Assembly (NCBI RefSeq): GCF_030695065.1
Contig: NZ_JAUYTR010000007.1
Location: 147,862 to 211,861, forward strand
From: Sediminibacterium sp.
Lineage (GTDB): Bacteria; Bacteroidota; Bacteroidia; Chitinophagales; Chitinophagaceae
DNA: 64,000 nt
Direction of reading: 5' to 3'
In this document: one piece after another, positions 16,411-24,125 of the stretch
How the letters are laid out: each line of letters begins with the position of its first letter
Numbering within the stretch: the first letter of the stretch is position 1
Made by a program: the position numbers and the translations under genes
The notes under the pieces: generated by a model
Databases searched by the model: none
Seen by the model: the letters and a program-made list of their open reading frames with translations, nothing else
Told to the model about the DNA's origin: nothing

Positions 16411-16944
16411 ATGACTAAAATAGTAGGCTTTCTCCGCGGCATCAATGTTGGTGGTCATCATAAAGTGCCAATGGCAGAGCTAAAAAATATCCTTACTCAA
16501 TTTGGCTGTGAAAATGTAATAACGATTTTGAATTCAGGAAATTTTGTATTCGAATTAAAAAATGATGACCTTAAAGCTTTAGAAAACAAAATAGAATCAG
16601 TTCTAGCTAAATCATTTGGATTTGCTATCCCAGTGATTTTAATCTCCCATAAACAATTAACCCAATTGGTTAATAAAGACCCTTTTGCAGGCATTGATGT
16701 TCACAAAAATATTCGACTATATATATCATTTTTAAAGGATACACCTAAGGTAAAGCTTGCTATTCCTTACATATCCAATGACCAAGCATTCAGCATTATT
16801 GGTGTGAAAGATAAAATCATTGCAAGTGTTTTAGATATCACTACCACTAATACCCCAAAAGGAATGGAAGACTTAGAAAAGCTTTTTGGGAAAAATATTA
16901 CCACCAGAAATTGGAATACGATTCAGAAAATACATAATTGTTGA
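16411..16944 (+). CDS. DUF1697 family protein
   Basis: 177 aa. The start KIVGFLRGINVGGHHKVPMA followed by LKNILTQFGCENV and ILNSGNFVFE is the hallmark of DUF1697 proteins, a widespread family of soluble alpha/beta proteins without a firmly known role. Its length is that of the family. The C-terminal TTRNWNTIQKI is also typical. The stop lies only five bases before the first hipBST operator, so the gene may read into the toxin-antitoxin promoter region, or that operon's repressor may sit on its 3' end. Confidence 0.88.
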   Translation: MTKIVGFLRGINVGGHHKVPMAELKNILTQFGCENVITILNSGNFVFELKNDDLKALENKIESVLAKSFGFAIPVILISHKQLTQLVNKDPFAGIDVHKNIRLYISFLKDTPKVKLAIPYISNDQAFSIIGVKDKIIASVLDITTTNTPKGMEDLEKLFGKNITTRNWNTIQKIHNC

Positions 16945-16948
16945 AAAA

Positions 16949-17087
16949 TTCACATTATAGTGTGAAAAATGAGCTAATTTATCTTGAAGTCATTAAAATA
17001 TTTAAAAATTCACATTTCGGTGTGAAAATTGTTACTTTTTTCGATTATTTTCATAATATTGTATCATAAATCACACTATAATGTTAA
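16949..17087 (+). promoter_or_regulatory. Three spaced operators of the hipBST operon
   Basis: Three near-identical palindromes precede hipB. TTCACATTATAGTGTGAA is at 16949-16966 and TTCACATTTCGGTGTGAA at 17009-17026. ATCACACTATAATGTTAA at 17070-17087 matches the reverse complement of the first at 16 of 18 positions. Spacings are 60 and 61 bp, close to six helical turns, so dimers bound at all three would face the same side of the DNA. The third overlaps the hipB ATG (17081). Binding by HipB with looping or cooperative repression is inferred. Confidence 0.8.
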
Positions 17088-17305
17088 TTAGTGAAATAGG
17101 AAATAGGATAAAATTGAGAAGAAAGGCATTACGAATTACTCAATCAGATTTAAGCCAACTTGCCAATATTTCAATAAACACTTTATACAAAATTGAGAGA
17201 GGTCAAACCAATCCAACAATTGATATTATTGAGAAGATTATAGCAGTCTTAGGTTTGGAAATGAAACTATCAGTAAAAGAAAGTTCAATTAATCCTCTTT
17301 CATGA
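17081..17305 (+). CDS. hipB: HipB-type XRE antitoxin/repressor
   Basis: 74 aa, almost entirely one Cro/C1-type helix-turn-helix: IGNRIKLRRKALRITQSDLS followed by QLANISINTLYKIERGQTNP. It is the DNA-binding partner of a HipA-class kinase operon and probably represses its own promoter through the three palindromes upstream. The ATG lies inside the third palindrome. Its stop overlaps the start of hipS (ATGA). Short C-terminal tail, as in HipBST HipB proteins. Confidence 0.88.
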   Translation: MLISEIGNRIKLRRKALRITQSDLSQLANISINTLYKIERGQTNPTIDIIEKIIAVLGLEMKLSVKESSINPLS

Positions 17306-17628
17306 GAAAATTAGGCATTTATCGTAATAAAGAATTTGCAGGAATGCTTACAGAAGTAAGCAGAGAAATGTATGTTTTTGAATATGATGAAGCATATTAT
17401 AATGACAATTCAAAACCTCCAATAAGTCTCACCATTCCGAAATCACAAAAAGAGTTCACTTCATCTTTTTTGTTCCCATTCTTTTTTAATATGCTATCTG
17501 AAGGTGTCAATAGGCAATTGCAATGTAGACTGCTAAAAATAGATGAGCACGATCATTTTGGGTTACTTTCTGCTACTGCACAACATGATACTATTGGAGC
17601 AATAACTGTAAAACCATTCAAATTTTAA
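17302..17628 (+). CDS. hipS: HipS-type antitoxin (HipA N-terminal subdomain 1)
   Basis: 108 aa, equal to the N-subdomain 1 of HipA encoded as a separate protein: KLGIYRNKEFAGMLTEVSRE, SLTIPKSQKEF, PFFFNMLSEGVNRQ, and DHFGLLSATAQHDTIGAITV. In the characterised three-gene HipBST system the small HipS protein, not HipB, neutralises the kinase. It overlaps hipB by ATGA and hipT by one base (TAATG), so all three are made together. The assignment rests on domain identity and gene order. Confidence 0.85.
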   Translation: MRKLGIYRNKEFAGMLTEVSREMYVFEYDEAYYNDNSKPPISLTIPKSQKEFTSSFLFPFFFNMLSEGVNRQLQCRLLKIDEHDHFGLLSATAQHDTIGAITVKPFKF

Positions 17629-18632
17629 TGAGCCAAATAGAAATAACATATTGTCCAGGAACATTATCAGAGGGTTTTACAACTTATAGCCCTTCGTGTT
17701 TACGCAATATGTTTAATAATAAAAAAGTAAGTCATATCCTTCCTTACGACGCTCCACAAGTAAATGAAGTTGATTCAGAAAAATTTATGGAGAATAGAAA
17801 AAGGATATCTATATCTGGTGTTCAAGAGAAAATGTCTTTGCTATTAAATAAAAATAATTTGCGTTTAACTGAAAATGGAGAGCAAGGAACATATATATTA
17901 AAACCAATTCCTAGAGATCTTAAAAAAGTTGATCAAGTGCCTGCCAATGAGCACTTAACAATGCAAATAGCCTCTCAAGTATTCGGTATTAACACTGCTC
18001 ATAATGCAATGATTTTTTTTAAGAATGGTTCTCCTGCATATATCACAAAGCGTTTTGATGTTAGGGCGGATGGATCAAAATGGGGTAAGGAAGATTTTGC
18101 AACGCTTGCTGGAAGAACTAAAGATAATGCAGGTGCTGATTTTAAATATACATACTCTTATGAAGCTGCAGCAGCTATCATAAGACAATATGTTCCTGCA
18201 TGGAGGGTAGAAATTGAAAAGTATTTTAAAATAATAGTATTCAATTACCTTTTTTTAAATGGGGATGCACATTTAAAAAACTTTTCCTTATTGGAAAGTG
18301 AAACAGGAGATTATTTATTAAGCCCTGCATATGATTTAATCAATACAAGGTTGCATGTGGATGATACAGATTTTGCATTAGATAAAGGATTATTTGAAGA
18401 CAATTATCAATCTGAAACCTTTAAAAAAACATTCCATAGGGGGAAGCATGATTTTGAAGAGTTTGCAAAAAGAATAGGCGTTTCAGAAAATAGAATTGAA
18501 AAATTATTAGAACCATTTTTAGTTAAGCAAAAAACTGTTGAGATCCTTGTAAATCATTCCTTTCTAAATAATCCCAATAAGCGCGGATATTTAATGGATT
18601 ATAGTTCAAGAAGAAACTTACTGATAAAGTGA
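17628..18632 (+). CDS. hipT: HipT-type Ser/Thr kinase toxin
   Basis: 334 aa, the length of HipT rather than of full HipA (about 440), because subdomain 1 is in the separate hipS gene. The Gly-rich loop RISISGVQEKMS (59-70) contains Ser61 and Ser63 in the SIS pattern of HipT autophosphorylation sites. Catalytic residues follow: NGDAHLKNFS (211-220, Asp212) and SPAYDLINT (232-240, Asp236). In known members the kinase phosphorylates an aminoacyl-tRNA synthetase (GltX for HipA, TrpS for HipT), halting translation. Target here is unknown. All motifs look intact, so toxin activity is expected. Confidence 0.88.
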   Translation: MSQIEITYCPGTLSEGFTTYSPSCLRNMFNNKKVSHILPYDAPQVNEVDSEKFMENRKRISISGVQEKMSLLLNKNNLRLTENGEQGTYILKPIPRDLKKVDQVPANEHLTMQIASQVFGINTAHNAMIFFKNGSPAYITKRFDVRADGSKWGKEDFATLAGRTKDNAGADFKYTYSYEAAAAIIRQYVPAWRVEIEKYFKIIVFNYLFLNGDAHLKNFSLLESETGDYLLSPAYDLINTRLHVDDTDFALDKGLFEDNYQSETFKKTFHRGKHDFEEFAKRIGVSENRIEKLLEPFLVKQKTVEILVNHSFLNNPNKRGYLMDYSSRRNLLIK

Positions 18633-18684
18633 GTTTGATTTTGCCTCATTTAATTAAAGCTATCTTTGTATATTATAACATAAT

Positions 18685-20013
18685 ATGACCTTTCAAGAAC
18701 TTAATCTCAATACAGCCCTCTACTCAGCCTTAGATGATTTAGGGTATACAACCCCTACAACTATTCAACATAAGGTATTTCCAATAGCAATGTCTGGAAA
18801 AGATGTATGTGGGATTGCCCAAACAGGAACCGGTAAAACTATTGCTTATTTATTGCCCTGTTTAAAACAATGGAAGTTTGACAAAAATAAAAACCCACAA
18901 ATTTTAGTGGTTGTTCCAACCAGAGAATTGGTTGCTCAAGTGGTAGAAACCGTTAAGAAATTGACTTCTTATATGAGTTTGATTGTGGTAGGTGTTTATG
19001 GCGGTGTAAATATCAATACCCAGCAATTGGAAGTGGAGAAAGGGGTAGATGTATTGGTTGCTACTCCAGGACGTTTGTTTGATTTGGCCATGAACGGAGC
19101 TTTTAAAACAAAGTATATTAAAAAGCTAGTGATTGATGAAGTAGATGAAATGATGAATCTTGGATTTCGCACACAGTTGAGAAATATTATGGATTTGTTG
19201 CCTCCGAAAAGACAAAATCTATTGTTTTCTGCAACCATTACTGAAGAAGTAGAATCTTTAATGGAAACCTATTTTAATGCACCTATTCGTGTAGAAGCTG
19301 CCCCAACTGGTACGCCATTAGATAATATAGAACAAAGCCGTTTTAATGTTCCTAATTTTTACACCAAAGTAAACTTGCTAGAACTATTATTAGAGCAAGA
19401 TACATCAATGACGAAAGTTTTGGTTTTTGCAGCAACCAAAAAATTAGCTGATCAATTATTTGAGTCATTGGAACAGAGATTTGCAGGTTCAATAGGGATC
19501 ATCCATTCTAATAAAGAACAAAACCATCGCTTTAATACCGTTAAAAAATTCAAGGATGGTGATTACAGATTTATTATTGCTACTGATATTGTTGCGAGGG
19601 GAATTGACATTGCCGAAGTAACACATGTGATCAATTTTGATACACCTGATGTTCCTGAAAACTATATACATCGAATTGGAAGAACAGGACGGTTTGATAA
19701 GAAGGGAATTGCCATCACTTTTACCACCGAGAAAGAAATGCCTTTTATTGTTGCAATTGAGCAATTGATGAAATACGAAATACCTGTTAATGAATTACCA
19801 ATTCACTTGAGTATCTCCGATATTCTTACAGAAGACGAGAAGCCTAAAGTGTATATGAAAGTTCCGTATATTAAGCCAAAAAAGAAATCGGAAGCTGGTC
19901 CTGCATTTCATGAAAAATCAGCAAAGAATCAAAAGCGAAATGTAAAAGTGAGGCGTAAAGATGCCATGAAGAAAAAATATGGCAAACCCATCAAAAGAGG
20001 AGCAAAAAAATAA
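18685..20013 (+). CDS. DEAD-box RNA helicase
   Basis: 442 aa. In order: Q motif (FQELNLN, PTTIQ), Walker A AQTGTGKT (45-52), PTRELVAQ, TPGRL, motif II VIDEVDEM (a DEVD variant of DEAD), FSATIT, then the second RecA-like domain with IATDIVARGID and HRIGRTGR. A short basic tail rich in Lys and Arg (KNQKRNVKVRRKDAMKKKYG) probably increases RNA binding. It resembles RhlE-type helicases that remodel ribosomal or messenger RNA, often for cold growth. Single gene, 52 bases after hipT. Confidence 0.93.
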   Translation: MTFQELNLNTALYSALDDLGYTTPTTIQHKVFPIAMSGKDVCGIAQTGTGKTIAYLLPCLKQWKFDKNKNPQILVVVPTRELVAQVVETVKKLTSYMSLIVVGVYGGVNINTQQLEVEKGVDVLVATPGRLFDLAMNGAFKTKYIKKLVIDEVDEMMNLGFRTQLRNIMDLLPPKRQNLLFSATITEEVESLMETYFNAPIRVEAAPTGTPLDNIEQSRFNVPNFYTKVNLLELLLEQDTSMTKVLVFAATKKLADQLFESLEQRFAGSIGIIHSNKEQNHRFNTVKKFKDGDYRFIIATDIVARGIDIAEVTHVINFDTPDVPENYIHRIGRTGRFDKKGIAITFTTEKEMPFIVAIEQLMKYEIPVNELPIHLSISDILTEDEKPKVYMKVPYIKPKKKSEAGPAFHEKSAKNQKRNVKVRRKDAMKKKYGKPIKRGAKK

Positions 20014-20045
20014 TCATCAACCAATAATTTTCTAAATTCAAGAAT

Positions 20046-20807
20046 ATGAAAAAGAATAAATTCATTGTCCTTTTAACATTGGGGTTTCTTGCTTTTTCAA
20101 TAAATACTTTCTCCCAATCTTCTTCTAAGCCAACTTATGTAATTGTGCATGGAGCTTGGGGCGGTGGATGGGCATTTAAAAAAGTTGATTCTTTGCTTAC
20201 AGCAAGTGGTAATAAAGTATACAGGCCTACTTTAACTGGTCAAGGTGAACGCGTACATTTAGCTACACCTGAAGTTGGATTGGGTACGCATATCAATGAT
20301 GTAGTAAACACTATTCTTTTTGAAGACCTAAAAAATATCATTTTAGTTGGTCATAGTTATGGCGGTATGGTTGTAACGGGAGTAGCTGATAGTTTACCAG
20401 AAAGAATTTCCAAACTGGTTTATTTAGATGCTTTTGTGCCTGAAGATGGAGAGAGTGTATTTGCTCAAGGTAAAACACCCGAAGGCATGAAGCCCTTGAT
20501 TGAAAATGGATTTTTAGTTCCAAGATGGGTAAGGCCGAATCAATCAGCTCCAAAAGATGTTCCTCATTCTGTAAAAACTTTTACCGATAAAATCAGTTTA
20601 AAAAATCCAAAACGATTATCCATACCTACCGCCTATATACTTACTGTAGAGAAAGGCAAGGACTCTGATAAAGATGATTTTTCTACACAAGCCGATAAGG
20701 CTAGAAATAAAAATTGGCCTGTCACAATTTTAGAAGCAGATCACAATCCTCAATGGTCAGCACCTTTTGCTTTAGTAGGATTATTCAATAAGCTTAAATC
20801 CAACTAA
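20046..20807 (+). CDS. Secreted alpha/beta hydrolase
   Basis: 253 aa with a signal peptide (KFIVLLTLGFLAFSINTFSQ). The fold resembles the EstC/salicylate-esterase group: YVIVHGAWGGGWAF forms the oxyanion region, GHSYGG (102-107) has nucleophile Ser104, VYLDAFVP and EADHNPQWS (catalytic His) follow. Likely a periplasmic esterase; substrate unknown. Its last four bases overlap the end of the convergent CoA-transferase gene. Confidence 0.87.
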   Translation: MKKNKFIVLLTLGFLAFSINTFSQSSSKPTYVIVHGAWGGGWAFKKVDSLLTASGNKVYRPTLTGQGERVHLATPEVGLGTHINDVVNTILFEDLKNIILVGHSYGGMVVTGVADSLPERISKLVYLDAFVPEDGESVFAQGKTPEGMKPLIENGFLVPRWVRPNQSAPKDVPHSVKTFTDKISLKNPKRLSIPTAYILTVEKGKDSDKDDFSTQADKARNKNWPVTILEADHNPQWSAPFALVGLFNKLKSN

Positions 20808-22084
20808 CATTTAAATCTTTCAGCAGTTGCTTTCTCCAAATCTTCTCTATGATCTGGATGCGCTATACTGATTAATGCTTTTGCACGTTGGGTCATATTC
20901 ATTCCAAATAAATTCACTGCACCGTATTCGGTAACCACCCAGTGTATATGTCCTCTGGTTGTTACTACACCTGCCCCTTGTTTTAAGTATGGTACAATCC
21001 TAGAAATCCCTTTATTGGTGACCGATGGAATGGCTATGATGGGCTTTCCACCTTCGGACAGTGCTGCGCCCCTAATAAAATCCATTTGACCACCAATACC
21101 TGAGTATTGATACATGCCAATAGAGTCGGAACAAACCTGTCCTGTTAAATCTATTTCAATTGCACTATTGATGGCGGTTACTTTCTTATTCAAACTCAAC
21201 ACCCTTGGGTCGTTTACATAATCAATGTCTAATGATTTGATGATGGGGTTGTCGTCTGCAAAATCGTAAAGGGCTTTAGTACCCAACATAAATGAAGTAA
21301 CACAATAGCCTTTTACAATTTTCTTTCTACTGTTGTTAATGGTTCCATTTTGAATCAATGGAATTACGCCATCGGAAAACATTTCTGTGTGTAGTCCTAA
21401 ATTTTTATGGTTGGTTAAGTTCTTCAAAACTGCATCTGGTATACTTCCAATACCCAATTGTAATGTAGCTTCATCTTCTACCAATTCTGCAACAATTTTT
21501 CCAATTTGATGATGCACTGCTGTTGCACCACTTGCATAACTTACTTCTGGCAATGGATCATCTGTCCATACTGCCATATCAAAGCGAGAGAAAGGAATAA
21601 ACCCATCTCCATGTACCCGGGGCATATTGGGATTCACTTGTGCAATCACTAATTTAGCCGAACGCAACGCAGACTTTACAATGTCTACTGAAGTACCCAA
21701 TGAACAATAACCATGTTTATCTGGAGGCGAAACGGAAACAATGGCAACATCTACTGTTAAAATATTTCTATTAAACAACAAGGGGATCTCACTCAAAAAC
21801 ACGGGCGTATAATCGCCCATTCCTTGACTAATGGCTTTTCTGTTGCTTTCAGAAACAAATAGTGAATTCATGTAAAAATGCCCCGAGAGGGAAGGATCAT
21901 TTAAGTTAACGCCTTGTTGGGTTATACTAATTAATTCAACGTTTTGTAAACGCTCTTTTTGATTTACCAACTCATTAATTAATCTTACAGGCGTTGCGGC
22001 ACTTCCATGTAAGAAAACAGTTGTATTGGATTGAATTTGTTGAATAGCTTCGGTGGCGGTTACAAAATGTTGCTTATTTATCAT
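20804..22084 (-). CDS. Acetyl-CoA hydrolase/transferase family protein
   Basis: 426 aa. Class I CoA-transferase of the acetyl-CoA hydrolase/4-hydroxybutyrate CoA-transferase type: GSAATPVRLINEL near the N-terminus, QLGIGSIPDAVL, LHTEMFSDGVIPL with the catalytic Glu that forms the CoA thioester, and GGQMDFIRGAALS plus TRGHIHWVVTEYGAVNLFG at the C-terminus. It moves CoA between acetate and another short acid such as succinate or butyrate. Cytoplasmic. The overlap with the convergent hydrolase gene leaves no room for a terminator between them. Confidence 0.9.
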   Translation of the reverse strand: MINKQHFVTATEAIQQIQSNTTVFLHGSAATPVRLINELVNQKERLQNVELISITQQGVNLNDPSLSGHFYMNSLFVSESNRKAISQGMGDYTPVFLSEIPLLFNRNILTVDVAIVSVSPPDKHGYCSLGTSVDIVKSALRSAKLVIAQVNPNMPRVHGDGFIPFSRFDMAVWTDDPLPEVSYASGATAVHHQIGKIVAELVEDEATLQLGIGSIPDAVLKNLTNHKNLGLHTEMFSDGVIPLIQNGTINNSRKKIVKGYCVTSFMLGTKALYDFADDNPIIKSLDIDYVNDPRVLSLNKKVTAINSAIEIDLTGQVCSDSIGMYQYSGIGGQMDFIRGAALSEGGKPIIAIPSVTNKGISRIVPYLKQGAGVVTTRGHIHWVVTEYGAVNLFGMNMTQRAKALISIAHPDHREDLEKATAERFKC

Positions 22085-22227
22085 AGGTTTTTTATGCTTG
22101 TCAAAATTAATGTAATCATTCAGTTGAGAGTATGATTTTGCGCAGTTCCTTTTTTTTTTTCGATATTTCGTCCATTAAATATTTGTTTAGTTTAAGAAAG
22201 TTGTAGCTTTCCTATTTAAACGATTGC

Positions 22228-22821
22228 GTGATTTCAGATAACTATATTAATCAGTTACTTGAATCAATTTCTGTTAGAGATTGTGAAAAGTCTTATAAAG
22301 AGTTATTCATTGCCCTACATGATAAGCTATATAAGTTCGCGTATGCTATTTTAAAATCTGCTGAAGATGCAGAAGAAGTTGTGTCTGATCTCTTCATTAA
22401 CGTATGGGTTAAAAGAAAAAGCCTAAAACCGCTCAATAACCCAACTCTATATCTATTTATTGGCACCAAAAATTATGCAATTAATCGGCTGAAATTGAAT
22501 AAGCGCAATATTTTACCTCAATTAGATGAACTTACCACCAATTTAGAAAGTATCTATTTTAATCCAGAAGAATTGTTCATTTCTACTGAGTTGTCCCAAA
22601 GAATATTGGCTGCTATAAATGAACTTCCCCCTAAATGTAAAATCATCTTTAAGCTAGTTAAAGAAGATGGGTTAAAATACAACGACGTTGCTCAACTGTT
22701 GGAAATCTCCTCTAAAACGGTTGAGTCTCAAATGGCTATTGCATTTAGACGGATTCGCCAATGTTTAGAATTCAAGAACGAATTCCCTGAAATTCATTCG
22801 ATTTTGACCCAGAAAAAATAA
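22228..22821 (+). CDS. ECF sigma factor of the polysaccharide locus
   Basis: 197 aa, GTG start at 22228. Sigma-70 region 2 is visible in ELFIALHDKLYKFAYAILKS and EDAEEVVSDLFINVWVKRKS; region 4 in INELPPKCKIIFKLVKEDGL and YNDVAQLLEISSKTVESQMA. It is the FecI-like sigma factor that, once freed from the FecR anti-sigma factor encoded next, transcribes the downstream susCD locus. The 64-base gap to fecR has the GC-rich tract CCCCTTTTAGGGG near 22825-22838. Confidence 0.92.
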   Translation: MISDNYINQLLESISVRDCEKSYKELFIALHDKLYKFAYAILKSAEDAEEVVSDLFINVWVKRKSLKPLNNPTLYLFIGTKNYAINRLKLNKRNILPQLDELTTNLESIYFNPEELFISTELSQRILAAINELPPKCKIIFKLVKEDGLKYNDVAQLLEISSKTVESQMAIAFRRIRQCLEFKNEFPEIHSILTQKK

Positions 22822-22885
22822 TTTCCCCCCTTTTAGGGGTATATCTCCATTTTCATTGTCCTTATAGGGAACATTCCGTTTATTA

Positions 22886-24025
22886 ATGAAAGAGGAACAA
22901 TTTTGGATACTCCTGACAAAAAAGCTTTGCGGGGAAGCAACTGCCGAAGAATTGGCCTTATTGCAGGAATACATTAATGAGAACAATGAGCGATTGGTTT
23001 CTCATGAAGTATTACAGGACTTATTTTCTGCTAATCCAAAATTAGAAGAAACAAATAAGCAAAAGCTGGAAGATCTTTATTTGAATCATGTTAATCGCTT
23101 AAAGTCTCAAACAAACGATTTTTCTGAAAATGATTTGCGCAATGAAAATCACCTTAAAAAAGAGAAAGCTACTTCATCACGTACCTTTCGCTTGATCAAA
23201 ATTGTTTCATCTATAGCGGCTGTAGGTATTGGTTTATTCTTTATAGTTGAATCCTTTTTTGATGAAAAACAGAATATTGTTCAAGGTACGCGCTCGCACA
23301 ATGAGGTAAATGTAAGCATGGGCTCAAAGTCTAAAGTAGTTTTACCTGATGGTACACAGGTTTGGATTAATTCTGGCAGCAAACTCACTTATAATGGTTC
23401 ATTTAAAGGGAATTTGAGAGAAGTTGTTTTAGACGGGGAAGCTTATTTTGACGTGGTTCGTGACATTGCACGCCCCTTTATAGTTCATACTTCAGCTATT
23501 GATATTCATGTATTGGGAACAGTTTTTAATGTAAAAGCTTATGATGTTGATAAAACTATTGAAGCTACTTTAATTCATGGATCAATAGAAGTTGTTAATA
23601 GAAAGCAACCAAGTGCCCCTAAAGTAATGCTTAAACCACACGAGAAAATCATCTTTAATAAAGACTTGGTGCTCAGTAGAAAAGACGCAAAAACTCAATA
23701 TGTTCCTAAGCCAACTGAATTACCCATTACATATTATGCGCTGGTTACTCCAATTCCAAAAAGTATTTCTGATTCTAGTATAATAGAAACAAGTTGGGTA
23801 TATAATAAAATTGTATTTGAGGAAGAGAAAATGTCTGATATAGCTGTTAAGCTTGAAAGATGGTACAATGTCAAAATTGAAATTGCAGATGAAAAAATTC
23901 GCAATATTCGGCTTAGTGGTTCTTTTGTTGATGAATCTATAGAAGAGGCATTGAGAGATTTACAATTACTAATCCCTTTTAAATACCAAAACAAAAACAA
24001 TATGATTACAATTAGTAAAAAATAA
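22886..24025 (+). CDS. FecR-family anti-sigma factor
   Basis: 379 aa. A cytoplasmic sigma-binding segment (1-95) begins WILLTKKLCGEATAEELALL. One membrane helix, LIKIVSSIAAVGIGLFFIV (about 106-124), is followed by the periplasmic FecR domain (SKSKVVLPDGTQVWINSGSK, GEAYFDV, FIVHTSAIDIHVLGTVFNV). The C-terminal DUF4974 domain (KIVFEEEKMSDIAVKLERWY) meets the STN domain of the SusC partner. It carries the substrate signal from the outer membrane to the ECF sigma factor upstream. Confidence 0.93.
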   Translation: MKEEQFWILLTKKLCGEATAEELALLQEYINENNERLVSHEVLQDLFSANPKLEETNKQKLEDLYLNHVNRLKSQTNDFSENDLRNENHLKKEKATSSRTFRLIKIVSSIAAVGIGLFFIVESFFDEKQNIVQGTRSHNEVNVSMGSKSKVVLPDGTQVWINSGSKLTYNGSFKGNLREVVLDGEAYFDVVRDIARPFIVHTSAIDIHVLGTVFNVKAYDVDKTIEATLIHGSIEVVNRKQPSAPKVMLKPHEKIIFNKDLVLSRKDAKTQYVPKPTELPITYYALVTPIPKSISDSSIIETSWVYNKIVFEEEKMSDIAVKLERWYNVKIEIADEKIRNIRLSGSFVDESIEEALRDLQLLIPFKYQNKNNMITISKK

Positions 24026-24028
24026 AAA

Positions 24029-24052
24029 CGGGAAATGTTCCAGCATTTCCCG
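24029..24052 (+). promoter_or_regulatory. Hairpin between fecR and susC
   Basis: Perfect 9-bp inverted repeat CGGGAAATG (24029-24037) and CATTTCCCG (24044-24052) with a TTCCAG loop, four bases after the fecR stop. No T-run follows. It may protect the sigma/anti-sigma transcript end, or partly terminate so that regulator and susC levels differ. Confidence 0.6.
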
Positions 24053-24125
24053 CAAAAGTGTAGCAAACAACTCTTGGAGTAAACTCCAAATGACGTTGCA
24101 TTCTTTTATCATCTAAACCAAAATT

